Origin: Gemmatimonadota bacterium
GTDB taxonomy: Bacteria > Gemmatimonadota > Gemmatimonadetes > Gemmatimonadales > Gemmatimonadaceae
NCBI GenBank assembly: GCA_023249375.1
Contig: JAHFCT010000037.1
Span: 1-32,756, forward strand
Direction: 5' to 3'
DNA: 32,756 nt
Under the pieces are notes generated by a model. That model worked only from the letters and a program-made list of their open reading frames with translations, had not been told where the DNA came from and made no database searches. Below are positions 22,801 through 30,751 of this stretch, piece after piece. Numbering within the stretch: position 1 is the stretch's first letter; every line of letters starts with the position of its first letter. Made by a program: the position numbers and the translations under genes.

Positions 22801-24633
22801 CTACGGAACGAGCTGCGGCCAGTAGGTCGCGATGGCGAAGTTGGTCGGCTCGACTTCGTAGTAGTGCCCCTTGACGAAGCGCCCCGTCGTCGGGAAGTAC
22901 GGCGGCGGCATCAATCCCGCGCAGGCGTCGTACTGGTAGCGCTTGATATACCCGTGCCCGTCTGTCTGGCCGACGGGTCCGCGCGTGTTTTGAATGATCC
23001 CGCCGGTCAGGTACAGACACCCGCGGGCATCGTTGGAGCCTTGGCAATCCTCGACGTCGTTGGGGTCGGAGTCGTAGTTCTGCACCGTAAAGTTGCTGAG
23101 CGCGAGCACCACTCCGTGCACGTACTCATCCGAGCCTCGGCTCGCCCACGTGCGGTAGGTGCCGCCGCTGGTTGGAGGCATCGGGGCGTTCAGCAGGTTG
23201 TCGGCCATGATAACGTCGGCCCCGCTGAAGATCCCGAGCATGTCGCGCGTCGCCGAGTTGCAAGGGACAGTGCCGCCCGGGTTCGTCACATACGTCAGGT
23301 TGTCGGCGATGATGATGTTGCCGGTGGCCGCGAGCGTGATCGAGCCGCGAACCTTGCCGCTGACGGCCACCTTGCCCGTGACGTGAATGACGCCCTTGAA
23401 GTTCGGATTGAGCGCGCGCGAGATGGGCCACAGGTAGGCCGCGTCGGCCGGGCGCACCGCGGTCACGCGAGGATCCACCGTTCCCGTCCACGCCCTCCAC
23501 GACCCCAGCGAATCCGTCGCGAGGAAGCTGCCCGGCGTCGCGGTCCAGTCGTTCAGAATGTCAGAGCCGCCAAGGTAGCAGAACCGGTTCGTGCCGTTGT
23601 TGACCGCCCACCGCGCCTGGTCCGACGAGTTGCCGGTGTCGGTGTAGTGGTGCCGGAAGGTCTTGAAGGCCGCGTGATTGCCCGTGCCGGCCGTCAAGAT
23701 GTGGCCACAATTTCTCGACTGCTTGAGGCCGTTGGCATTGAAGCCCGTGGTGTCGCCCACCACCCACCACGCGTTCGCCGTGCTCGTCGCGTTGTAGATC
23801 TTCATGAAGCCTTCGTCCACGTCGGTCGAGTCACCGTCACCGTTCAGGTCGAGCGCCACGAACTCGATGCGCATGCTGGCCTGACCCTGATCGCCCGCCG
23901 TCGAGCTGGTGAAGTTCGTGCCGCCAGCGGTCGCCTGCGTCAGCAGCTTGTTCAGGTCCGCAACCTGCGGGAAGGGAATAGACGCCTGCGATTCCTGGTA
24001 TCCGGGGGCGGGGCTGCCGTAGTAGTTCCCGCGCGCGCGGTTGGTGATCGTCCCGTGCGTCCGCAGCAGTCCGTAGAACGACGCGCCTGGCGCCGTGTTC
24101 TGGAGCTGGATGTTGTCGTTCGAGAACACCGGACCGTAGATCACGTCGTTCGCACCAAAAACGATCGCTCCTTCGACGTCCGTGAAGTACGCAAACTTCG
24201 CAAAGCTCTCCTGCACCACTTCCATGCGACGGACGATGCGATTGTTGTTCGCATCGGTCACCACGATGACGACGCTGCCATAGACGCCGTACTGGCCGCT
24301 GGAAATGCCACTGGGCCCCACGTAGATCCAGCGGTGCACGCCGGCAATGGTGGTCCCCGCCGCGTCGGTCACCGTCACGCCGTTCTCACGCGTCGTGTAC
24401 AGCGTGTCCGGGTAGTTGGCGGCGTTCGCGTTCAGCCACGAGCGGGTCTCCTCGAGGCCGGCGTCGGCCACCGACTCGAGCACGCTGAGGCGACTGTGAT
24501 ACTTGGCGATCAGCGACGTGTTGAGGCTCAGGTACGCGGTTCCCGAGGCGATGGCCACCACGGCCAGCACCACCAGGATCACCACGATGAGCGCGATGCC
24601 GCGCCGCGGTTTCAGTGTGCGAAGGTTCGACAT
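22801..24633 (-). CDS. PilX/GspK-like minor pilin, large
   Basis: 610 residues. The N-terminus (LKPRRGIALIVVILVVLAVVAI) is a type IV prepilin-like leader with Gly at the cleavage site and a hydrophobic helix that lacks the Glu5 typical of other pilins, as in PilX_N and GspK proteins. The ATG at 24633-24631 is preferred because GGAGAAG lies six bases upstream; a TTG at 24651 is less likely. The long C-terminal part is beta-rich with repeated Gly/Asn/Thr segments (for example GVIHVTGKVAVSGKVRGSIT, GNIIIADNLTYVT) that read like a beta-helix or DUF4900-type region. It is last in a four-gene operon. Probable tip or initiation component of a type IV pilus or secretion pseudopilus. Confidence 0.82.
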   Translation of the reverse strand: MSNLRTLKPRRGIALIVVILVVLAVVAIASGTAYLSLNTSLIAKYHSRLSVLESVADAGLEETRSWLNANAANYPDTLYTTRENGVTVTDAAGTTIAGVHRWIYVGPSGISSGQYGVYGSVVIVVTDANNNRIVRRMEVVQESFAKFAYFTDVEGAIVFGANDVIYGPVFSNDNIQLQNTAPGASFYGLLRTHGTITNRARGNYYGSPAPGYQESQASIPFPQVADLNKLLTQATAGGTNFTSSTAGDQGQASMRIEFVALDLNGDGDSTDVDEGFMKIYNATSTANAWWVVGDTTGFNANGLKQSRNCGHILTAGTGNHAAFKTFRHHYTDTGNSSDQARWAVNNGTNRFCYLGGSDILNDWTATPGSFLATDSLGSWRAWTGTVDPRVTAVRPADAAYLWPISRALNPNFKGVIHVTGKVAVSGKVRGSITLAATGNIIIADNLTYVTNPGGTVPCNSATRDMLGIFSGADVIMADNLLNAPMPPTSGGTYRTWASRGSDEYVHGVVLALSNFTVQNYDSDPNDVEDCQGSNDARGCLYLTGGIIQNTRGPVGQTDGHGYIKRYQYDACAGLMPPPYFPTTGRFVKGHYYEVEPTNFAIATYWPQLVP

Positions 24634-24647
24634 CGGTGCTTCTCCGC

Positions 24648-25820
24648 TCAAGGGATCGTTACCATGCTGGTCGACCGCAGCGCCGAGAGCGACGGGGTGC
24701 AGTCCTGCGCCGCGACCGCGTAGTAGTATGACTGTCCGCTGCTCACCGAGCCGTCCGTAAACGTGTAGCTCGCGCTCCCGGCCGGCACCGTGACGTACGG
24801 GTCGCCCCAGTCCGTGGTGGACGAGAGGCGACGCCAGATGACGTAGCGCTGCACGTCCAACTCGCCGGCGTTTTCGTCAATGGACCGCACGAACGTGACG
24901 CGCACCACGGGGGTGACGCCGTCCACGGCAAACCCGTTGGCGGCCGCCGGCGTCGCCGTGAAGATGGGCAGGTCGCCGCAGCTCTTCGTGTTCACGAGGC
25001 CCACATTGGGGAGGCGGATGAGTCGCGACACGGCACGGAATCGTTCGTTCGTGCCCAGGCGCCCGTTGCTGACGGTGAAGCTCACCTTGACCGCGCGCAC
25101 GCTGTCGATGCGCGCCAGCGTGCCCGTGTCGGAGATCGAAAGGTGAATCGGTACGCTGTGGCGCCACGGCAGGCTCGCCTGCGGCACGGTGTCCAGCGAC
25201 TGCGCGCCGGCCGACGTGGTGCGCACCTTGTAGTACTGGAAAAATGGCGTTCCGGTCGTGCGCAGGATGTTCGTCGCCACTACTTCGGGCGCGAGGTTGT
25301 TGACGCGACGGAAAAGCAGGTAGTCGCCGGTGCGCGACGTCGACGAGTCGACGCGGAAGTAGAACAGGATCGTCTCGGAGTTGCTGTTCACGCCGCCCGA
25401 ATAGTAGTTCGAATCCGGGTAGGCCGTCGTCGTATACGGAATGGTGATTTGCCCCGTGCGTTTCATTGCCTGCACGGCGCTGTCCGGGGCGTCCGGATTG
25501 TAGTACACCGCCTCCACATCACCGGCCGTGTTCGTCCAGTAGTTGGCGTTGACCATCAAGACGCTGTCCGAGACGTACACGACCTGCGGCTGCATGTCCG
25601 GCGCGCCGGCGCCGGAGGTGCGCAGGTCTTTCTCCAGTTCGTTCAGCGCGAAGCGGCCGTTTTGGTACATCGCGATGCGCTCGCTGCCCAGCTGGAAGCT
25701 GCGACTCTCCGCGCTCAGCACCTTGAGGGTCGCCGCCATCACGATGGAAAAGATCAGGAGCGCCGCCAGCATTTCGACCAGCGTCATGCCGCGACGAGTG
25801 CGTCCGCGAGAGAGGGTCAT
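24648..25820 (-). CDS. PilW-like minor prepilin with C-terminal FN3-like domain
   Basis: 390 residues. The leader RTRRG is followed by MTLVEMLAALLIFSIVMA, a class III signal with Gly at -1 and Glu at +5. The next part (NGRFALNELEKDLRTSGAG) is typical of PilW/GspJ. From about residue 290 the sequence looks like a fibronectin type III module: VTFVRSIDENAGELDVQRYV, IWRRLSSTTDWGDP, and SYTFTDGSVSSGQSYYYAVA, the last matching the YxYxVxA end of FN3 repeats. This C-terminal module is unusual in PilW and may be exposed at the pilus tip. The start overlaps the preceding gene's stop (ATGA at 25817). The stop is 14 bases from the next ATG. Confidence 0.85.
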   Translation of the reverse strand: MTLSRGRTRRGMTLVEMLAALLIFSIVMAATLKVLSAESRSFQLGSERIAMYQNGRFALNELEKDLRTSGAGAPDMQPQVVYVSDSVLMVNANYWTNTAGDVEAVYYNPDAPDSAVQAMKRTGQITIPYTTTAYPDSNYYSGGVNSNSETILFYFRVDSSTSRTGDYLLFRRVNNLAPEVVATNILRTTGTPFFQYYKVRTTSAGAQSLDTVPQASLPWRHSVPIHLSISDTGTLARIDSVRAVKVSFTVSNGRLGTNERFRAVSRLIRLPNVGLVNTKSCGDLPIFTATPAAANGFAVDGVTPVVRVTFVRSIDENAGELDVQRYVIWRRLSSTTDWGDPYVTVPAGSASYTFTDGSVSSGQSYYYAVAAQDCTPSLSALRSTSMVTIP

Positions 25821-26191
25821 GGGGCCGCCACGCTCACCGTACGGGTGATCGCGGTCAGGATGCCTGTCCCGGTCACGGTCACGGTGAACTTCTTATAGTC
25901 TTGCCCCGACGTCGTCGTGCGCGTCACGGTCGTGACGCGGCGGAAGCCGGGGTAGGACGGGATGCTTGTCTCCGTCTTGCCGTACGCCGTGTCGAGCGCG
26001 GCGTAGTTGGGATCGGTGCGAATCTGATCGGTGCGGTCGGAGGCGAGCTGAATCGCCGACTGCTCGCGATCGCTCAAGGCCGTGACGTGCACGGTCTTTC
26101 CGGTCATCGTGATGAGCGAGACGATGACGACCAGAAGGATGGCCATCGCGAGGACGACCTCGGCTAGGGTAAATCCGGCGCGTGATTTCAT
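25817..26191 (-). CDS. PilV-like minor prepilin
   Basis: 124 residues. MKSRAG is followed by FTLAEVVLAMAILLVVIVSLI, a clean class III prepilin signal with Gly at -1 and Glu at +5. The rest (ALSDREQSAIQLASDRTDQIR, then short beta strands ending in TRTVSVAAP) matches PilV/GspI in size and layout. The ATG at 26191-26189 lies two bases past the stop of the FimT-like gene, and the stop overlaps the PilW-like start, so all four pilin genes are tightly coupled. Prepilin peptidase and assembly ATPases are not in the window. Confidence 0.88.
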   Translation of the reverse strand: MKSRAGFTLAEVVLAMAILLVVIVSLITMTGKTVHVTALSDREQSAIQLASDRTDQIRTDPNYAALDTAYGKTETSIPSYPGFRRVTTVTRTTTSGQDYKKFTVTVTGTGILTAITRTVSVAAP

Positions 26192-26193
26192 CG

Positions 26194-26823
26194 TCAGAAG
26201 AGTTTGACCCACCCGTTGGCGCCATAGCGGAACCACGAGGCGCGCCCCGTGGCCCGCTCGACAGACACAGCCCGCGCATCCGTAGCGCGGACGTTGCTCC
26301 GCTGTGCCTGCACGGACGTTACATAGAAGCCACCCACCTCGCTCGCGCTGCCGTCTCGATGGAAGACGAGGGCCGGGCGGCTGCTGATCCGCTTGACGAT
26401 CACGATCGAACTGCTCCCAAAGGCCATCGCCGGAGCCGGGCCCCGGCCAAAGACGATCGCCTCGCCGAGCGGGACGAAGCGCACGTGCTCTCCCGCGTCG
26501 ATGATGGCGTCGTTATCGCGGTCGGAGTGAATGCGCAGCCGGTTCGACGACGAGTCGAAGAGCACGATGACGTCGTGCTGCTCCGTGACGGCTTCGCGTT
26601 GGGCGGCCAGGATGGTGGTGCCGAGCATTTGCACCGCGCCATTCACGCGGAAGCGCGTCGGGTCAATCTTGGGAGCCGCGTACTTCACGACGATGCCGAG
26701 GATGACCACCACCATCAGCAACTCGATGAGCGTGAACGCGGCGCGGCGCCGTCGCGTCGCGCGCCGTCGCGTCGTGCGCTGCCCAGCGTCCTCTGCACTC
26801 TTGACTGTCGTCCGGTTCAACAT
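26194..26823 (-). CDS. FimT/GspH-like minor prepilin with Ala at the cleavage site
   Basis: 209 residues. A long Arg-rich leader (about 29 residues) precedes FTLIELLMVVVILGIVV, the N-methylated pilin helix with Glu at +5. The residue just before Phe is Ala (RRRAAFTLIE) instead of the near-invariant Gly. The rest follows GspH/FimT: a helix with QMLGTTILAAQREAVTEQHDV, then beta strands. The ATG at 26823 has no good ribosome site, and no better start was found between it and the leader's Arg block. It is the first gene of the minor-pilin operon; upstream is a region rich in GTCAC/GTGAC dyads. Confidence 0.84.
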   Translation of the reverse strand: MLNRTTVKSAEDAGQRTTRRRATRRRRAAFTLIELLMVVVILGIVVKYAAPKIDPTRFRVNGAVQMLGTTILAAQREAVTEQHDVIVLFDSSSNRLRIHSDRDNDAIIDAGEHVRFVPLGEAIVFGRGPAPAMAFGSSSIVIVKRISSRPALVFHRDGSASEVGGFYVTSVQAQRSNVRATDARAVSVERATGRASWFRYGANGWVKLF

Positions 26824-26885
26824 GCCGACGCTCGGAATTCGAGTAGCTCCCTCGCGGACGCGAAGGGGGAACGCTCTTCACAGCA

Positions 26886-26915
26886 AGATTACGCAAGACG
26901 GGCAAGCCCGCGCAA
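26886..26915 (-). promoter_or_regulatory. Possible promoter of the minor-pilin operon
   Basis: On the minus strand TTGCGC (26915-26910) and TAATCT (26891-26886) are separated by 18 bases, a tolerable sigma-70 layout, ending 62 bases before the FimT-like start. The hexamers are imperfect and the identification is tentative. GTCAC/GTGAC dyads lie just upstream. Confidence 0.35.
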
Positions 26916-26924
26916 TAACGTATT

Positions 26925-27038
26925 GTCACGATGTGATAGCGTGCTGTCACGTCTCCCTCTGAGACGGAGTTCGCACATCGTCACATGAAGTGACGATTAC
27001 GCATCACGGACACTCCATCCAATGGTGACGACCGTCAC
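26925..27038. promoter_or_regulatory. Cluster of GTCAC/GTGAC dyads upstream of the minor-pilin operon
   Basis: GTCAC-3-GTGAT at 26925-26937, a lone GTCAC at 26946-26950, a perfect ATCGTCAC-5-GTGACGAT at 26977-26997, and a perfect GTGACG-2-CGTCAC at 27025-27038. The related core recurring with different spacers suggests several binding sites for one regulator family. The second perfect dyad also overlaps an ACGACC/GGTCGT pair (27028-27048). GTGA/TCAC cores are typical of CRP/FNR-family proteins, but the arm spacing here differs from the canonical six. Confidence 0.5.
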
Positions 27039-27101
27039 ATTTGGTCGTAACAGGCCCCGTCATTGTCCGCCGCGACCGGCCCCGCGCGGCCGATTACCAG
27101 C

Positions 27102-27596
27102 TCAAAATCTGGATGAATCGCGCATCAGGACGACCTGCGCCTTGCGCGACACTTGCCCGTTGCGATACCAGAACGGCACATCGATGCGTCCGGGAGCGAA
27201 CGTGCCGTCAAGCATCTCGATGCCCTTGCCGCCACGCTTGGGATCGGGGATGAAGCGCAGCGCGTTGCCATGGGCCTCATACCTTCCATATACCGTCATC
27301 GACTGGATTGGTTCGCGGCTCAGCACCGTTCCCTTCACGGCGAGCGACTGGCGGTAGCGCAGCGACGCACGAAACTGACTGCCGGCGCGGATGGCGAGCA
27401 CCAACTCGTCGAACTCCACCAGATAGCGCGTGCCAGCGGCGTCGTTCACCTGGTCCGTAGACGGCAGCTTGCCGCTGTTCACCGACACGGCCACGTAACT
27501 GGCTAGGGCAGGACCTGACGCCGCTGTCGCGGCCGGTGTCTGGGCCTGCGCGATGGCTCCAAAAAGGAGCGCGAGTGAGAGCATGATGATCCGCAC
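27102..27596 (-). CDS. Small exported protein of unknown function
   Basis: 164 residues. The GTG at 27596-27594 is chosen because GGAGAGA lies eight bases upstream and it gives a compact signal peptide (MRIIMLSLALLFGAIAQAQ, cleavage after AQA); longer in-frame starts would bury the signal. The mature part is beta-rich (RYLVEFDELVLAIRAGSQF, then LRYRQSLAVKGTVLSREP and PFWYRNGQVSRKAQVVL). There are no Cys residues and no motif I recognise. It lies upstream of, and on the same strand as, the pilin operon, but a 278-base regulatory gap separates them. Confidence 0.6.
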   Translation of the reverse strand: MRIIMLSLALLFGAIAQAQTPAATAASGPALASYVAVSVNSGKLPSTDQVNDAAGTRYLVEFDELVLAIRAGSQFRASLRYRQSLAVKGTVLSREPIQSMTVYGRYEAHGNALRFIPDPKRGGKGIEMLDGTFAPGRIDVPFWYRNGQVSRKAQVVLMRDSSRF

Positions 27597-27911
27597 GAGC
27601 GAAGTCTCTCCGCTGGTTGCCAACTGCGCAACGGACCGCAAAAACACTGACGGGGATTCCTCGTCCTAAACGACACCCAATTGGTAGGGGAACCCTTTAG
27701 TGAAAACCCCGTAGCTCCCCGACAGACGAAGGCGCCACCACTATGGGAATTTCAAAACGTCGAAGGAGATGCCGCTTTGCCCCTCGGGGGTGTGCTTTAC
27801 CCGACATTTGCTTCGGCTCACAAGTGCTACGAGCCCGGCGTGTTCGCCACAGGATCTGCTGACCGTGACCGCGCAAGCCGGCGCCATCCCCCATGAGGTG
27901 TTAGCGCGATC
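27597..27911. other. 315-base divergent intergenic region
   Basis: Lies between the small exported protein (-) and korA (+). No gene is credible. It carries the dyad at 27684-27714 listed separately, and small hairpins such as GGCTC (27815-27819) with GAGCC (27831-27835). I looked for common riboswitch cores (TPP, cobalamin, c-di-GMP) and did not see one. Promoter boxes could not be placed with confidence. Confidence 0.5.
27684..27714. promoter_or_regulatory. Imperfect GTAGGGG/CCCCGTAG dyad
   Basis: GTAGGGG (27684-27690) faces CCCCGTAG (27707-27714) around an A/T-richer centre (AACCCTTTAGTGAAAA). The arms match except for one inserted base. It sits about 90 bases upstream of the small exported gene and about 200 upstream of korA, so it could be an operator for either. 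No regulator can be assigned. Confidence 0.3.
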
Positions 27912-29801
27912 ATGTCAGCCGCTTCCGCCACCGCCGCTCCGGCGCCGCCGAAGGTTCTCCGCGTCCCCGAGCACACCGTAGAAATCGTCTCCGACTCGGG
28001 CGAAGGCGCCCAGAAGTGCGGACAGATCTTTGGCGCCGTCTCCGCCAAGATGGGCAACGGCGTCTGGACCGTCGAGCTCATTCCGGCAGAAATCCAGCCG
28101 CCACCGCGGGTCCCCGAAGGGGCCAGCGGCAATCGCATTCGTCTGGGAGAGCATGCGGTCACCAACTGGGGCGACCGCACCAACCTCGTGATCGCCTTCA
28201 ACGAGCAGGTGCTGCTCGCGCGGCACCGCGTGGATTCGCTCGCCGACGACGCCGTCATCCTCATCGAGGACAAGTGGGCGCGCAGCGAAGACGCCGACAT
28301 CGTCGCCCAGTGGGACGCCGCGATGAAGGAGCTCTCGGGCAAGCACTACCGGATCATTCCGGTGGCGATGGAGGACCAGTGCCTCACCATCGTCGACAAC
28401 CCGAAGAAGGGCAAGAACATGTTCGCCCTGGGCCTGCTGGCCCGCGTGTACGGGCGCGACATGGAGCGCATCAAGGAGCAGATCGCCCACGCCTTCCGCA
28501 AGAAGAGCGAAGAGGTCTATAACTCCAACGTCGCGCTGCTCGAACTCGGCTACCACTGGGCCGAAGACAACATCGACTTCCGCGTCGAGATTCCCACGCA
28601 CGCCGCCGACAAGCCGCTCGTCGTGATGAACGGCAACGAGGCCATCGGCATGGGCGCCATCGCCTCGGGGATGGAACTCTGCGCGATGTACCCGATCACG
28701 CCGGCCACGTCGGTCTCGCACTACCTGTCCGAGGTGTTCGAGAAGTTCGGCGGCATCGTGCATCAGGCCGAGGACGAAATCGCGGCCTGCGGCGTGGCCA
28801 TCGGCGCCTCGTACGCCGGCAAAGTCGCATTCACCATCACGTCAGGCCCCGGCATGGCGCTCAAGACCGAGTTCCTCGGCCTCGCCGTCATGACCGAAAC
28901 GCCGCTCGTGCTCGTGAACGTGCAGCGTGGCGGGCCGAGCACCGGACTGCCCACCAAGGTGGAGCAGTCGGACATGCTGGCCGCGCTCTACGGGCAGACC
29001 GGCGACTCGCCGCACATCGTGATGGCGCCGGCGACCATCGAAGAGTGCTTCCACATCATGATCACCGCGCGCCGCCTCGCCGAGACGTTCCGCACCTTGG
29101 TGATGGTGCTGACCGACGCCAACCTCGCGACCGGCGTCTCGCCGTATCCCAAGCCCACGCTCGACGAAGCGTGGCAGGCGGCACCGCTTGATCTGGCGCC
29201 TGTCAAGGAAGGGCAGAAGGCCTACGCCTGGAACAAGGACACGGGGCTTAGCGATCGCATTATCCCCGGGCGTCCGGGCGGCATGTTCACGCTCACCGGC
29301 CTCTCGCACGACGAAGGCTCCAAGGTGGCGTACAGCTCGGGCATCCATCAGCACTCGTCGGCGATGCGTAGTCGCAAGATCGCGGTGCTGCAAAGCCTGC
29401 TGGTACCGCCGACCGTGTACGGTGAAGAGAGCGGCGACCTGCTGGTCGTCGGCTGGGGCAGCACGAAGGGCGCCATTGAAGAAGCGGTGGATCGCGCGCG
29501 CAAGGAGGGCCTCAAGGTCTCCTCGCTGCACCTGCGTTTCCTCTCGCCGCTCGAGCCGGGCCTGAAGGACATCTTCAAGAAGTTCAAGAAGGTCATGACC
29601 GTCGAGATCAACTACTCCGACGAGATCGGCGACCCCTACATCAACGAAGAGAACCGCCGTCGCGGCCAGCTCTCGATTCTGCTGCGCAACGCGACGCTGG
29701 TGGATGTGGATTGCTGGGGCCGCGTGCCGGGTGAGCCGCTGCGCCCGATGTCCATTGTCGACGCCATTCGCGGCCGCGTGCCGCGTGGAGGTGCCAAGTG
29801 A
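27912..29801 (+). CDS. korA: 2-oxoglutarate (2-oxoacid):ferredoxin oxidoreductase, fused gamma/alpha subunit
   Basis: 629 residues. The N-terminal third (about 20-210) is the gamma-type domain (SDSGEGAQKCGQIFGAVSAK, NLVIAFNEQVL). It is fused to the alpha pyrimidine-binding domain (from about 235: LVVMNGNEAIGMGAIASGM, CAMYPITPATSVSHYLSE, ITSGPGMALKTEFLGLAVM, NVQRGGPSTGLPTKVEQSD) and a C-terminal domain II (GDLLVVGWGSTKGAIEEAV). With KorB it oxidises a 2-oxoacid, most likely 2-oxoglutarate, to the acyl-CoA with reduction of ferredoxin, replacing or supplementing the dehydrogenase complex in the TCA cycle. ATG at 27912 with GAGGTG upstream. The stop overlaps the beta-subunit start (GTGA). Confidence 0.93.
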   Translation: MSAASATAAPAPPKVLRVPEHTVEIVSDSGEGAQKCGQIFGAVSAKMGNGVWTVELIPAEIQPPPRVPEGASGNRIRLGEHAVTNWGDRTNLVIAFNEQVLLARHRVDSLADDAVILIEDKWARSEDADIVAQWDAAMKELSGKHYRIIPVAMEDQCLTIVDNPKKGKNMFALGLLARVYGRDMERIKEQIAHAFRKKSEEVYNSNVALLELGYHWAEDNIDFRVEIPTHAADKPLVVMNGNEAIGMGAIASGMELCAMYPITPATSVSHYLSEVFEKFGGIVHQAEDEIAACGVAIGASYAGKVAFTITSGPGMALKTEFLGLAVMTETPLVLVNVQRGGPSTGLPTKVEQSDMLAALYGQTGDSPHIVMAPATIEECFHIMITARRLAETFRTLVMVLTDANLATGVSPYPKPTLDEAWQAAPLDLAPVKEGQKAYAWNKDTGLSDRIIPGRPGGMFTLTGLSHDEGSKVAYSSGIHQHSSAMRSRKIAVLQSLLVPPTVYGEESGDLLVVGWGSTKGAIEEAVDRARKEGLKVSSLHLRFLSPLEPGLKDIFKKFKKVMTVEINYSDEIGDPYINEENRRRGQLSILLRNATLVDVDCWGRVPGEPLRPMSIVDAIRGRVPRGGAK

Positions 29802-30751
29802 GCTACACCTGCGGCTTGCTTCCCGTCCTTGATCAGCACGAGGACCACCACTACGAGATGTCGGAGTACGAGGGCGCGAAGGCGCGCTGGTGCCCCGGCT
29901 GCGGCGACCACTCGATCCTCACCGCGGTGCAGCGCCTGCTGGCCGCGGAACAGCTCGTTCCCGAGCAGACCATGATGGTCTCGGGCATCGGCTGCTCGAG
30001 CCGTCTGCCGCACTACATGAAGACGTACGGATTCCACGGCCTGCACGGCCGCGCGTTGCCCGTCGCGACGGGCATCAAGCTGCACCGGCCGGAACTCACG
30101 GTCTTCGTGACCATGGGCGACGGCGACTGCACGTCCATTGGCGCGGGGCACTGGGTGCACGCCATGCGCTACAACGTGGACATGGTGGCGATGATGCTCG
30201 ACAACGGCATCTACGGCCTCACCAAGAACCAGACGTCACCCACCACGCCGCAGGGCTTCAAGAGCAACACGCAGCCCTACGGGTCGATCCTTCCGCCGCT
30301 CAATCCGCTCGAAGTGGCGCTCGGCATCACCAACGCTTCGTTCGTCGCGCAGACCGCCGAGTGGGCGCCGTCGCATCTCTATGCGACGCTGCGCGCGGCC
30401 TATAAGCACAAGGGCTTCAGTTTCGTGCGCATTCTGCAACGCTGCCCCGTGTACACGCCGGCGATCTACCAAAAGGCGGTGCAGGATCCGGCGCGCATTC
30501 AACTGCTTGTCCACGACGACGGCGTCGTGACGCCCGACCTCGACAAGATCTACCAGTCGCAGCTGCACCATGATCCGCGCGACCTCGCGGCCGCGCGCGC
30601 CCTGGCGGAACAGACCGAGACCATCAAGCTCGGTGTGTTCTACCGGGATCCCTCCAAGCCCCGATACGAAGAGACGCGCCGCGTCGCTCCCCGCACGCCG
30701 GCTGAACGCGTCGCTTTGCTCGAAAAGGAGTTCGCCCGCTATGCCGTCTGA
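29798..30751 (+). CDS. korB: 2-oxoglutarate (2-oxoacid):ferredoxin oxidoreductase, beta subunit
   Basis: 317 residues. The thiamine diphosphate/Mg site is GDGDCTSIGAGHWVHAMRYN followed by DNGIYGLTKNQ. Four Cys sit where the single [4Fe-4S] cluster of two-subunit enzymes is bound: two in WCPGCGDH, one in SGIGCSSR and one in ILQRCPVYTP. It starts at GTG 29798 overlapping korA, and its stop lies inside the next gene. The region after the core (about 230-317) is longer and charged, with a late YEETRR segment. Substrate preference between 2-oxoglutarate and other 2-oxoacids cannot be settled by eye. Confidence 0.93.
   Translation: MSYTCGLLPVLDQHEDHHYEMSEYEGAKARWCPGCGDHSILTAVQRLLAAEQLVPEQTMMVSGIGCSSRLPHYMKTYGFHGLHGRALPVATGIKLHRPELTVFVTMGDGDCTSIGAGHWVHAMRYNVDMVAMMLDNGIYGLTKNQTSPTTPQGFKSNTQPYGSILPPLNPLEVALGITNASFVAQTAEWAPSHLYATLRAAYKHKGFSFVRILQRCPVYTPAIYQKAVQDPARIQLLVHDDGVVTPDLDKIYQSQLHHDPRDLAAARALAEQTETIKLGVFYRDPSKPRYEETRRVAPRTPAERVALLEKEFARYAV

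Noticed and set aside
22012-24723. Very long plus-strand frame (903 codons) opposite the peptidase and PilX-like genes
   Set aside because: The minus-strand frames carry the prepilin signal and M28 motifs; this frame is Arg/Val/His-rich with no domains, so it is a shadow.
27660-27900. Riboswitch upstream of korA
   Set aside because: I looked for TPP, cobalamin, fluoride and c-di-GMP cores on both strands and found no matching set of conserved strings; only a dyad and small hairpins are present.
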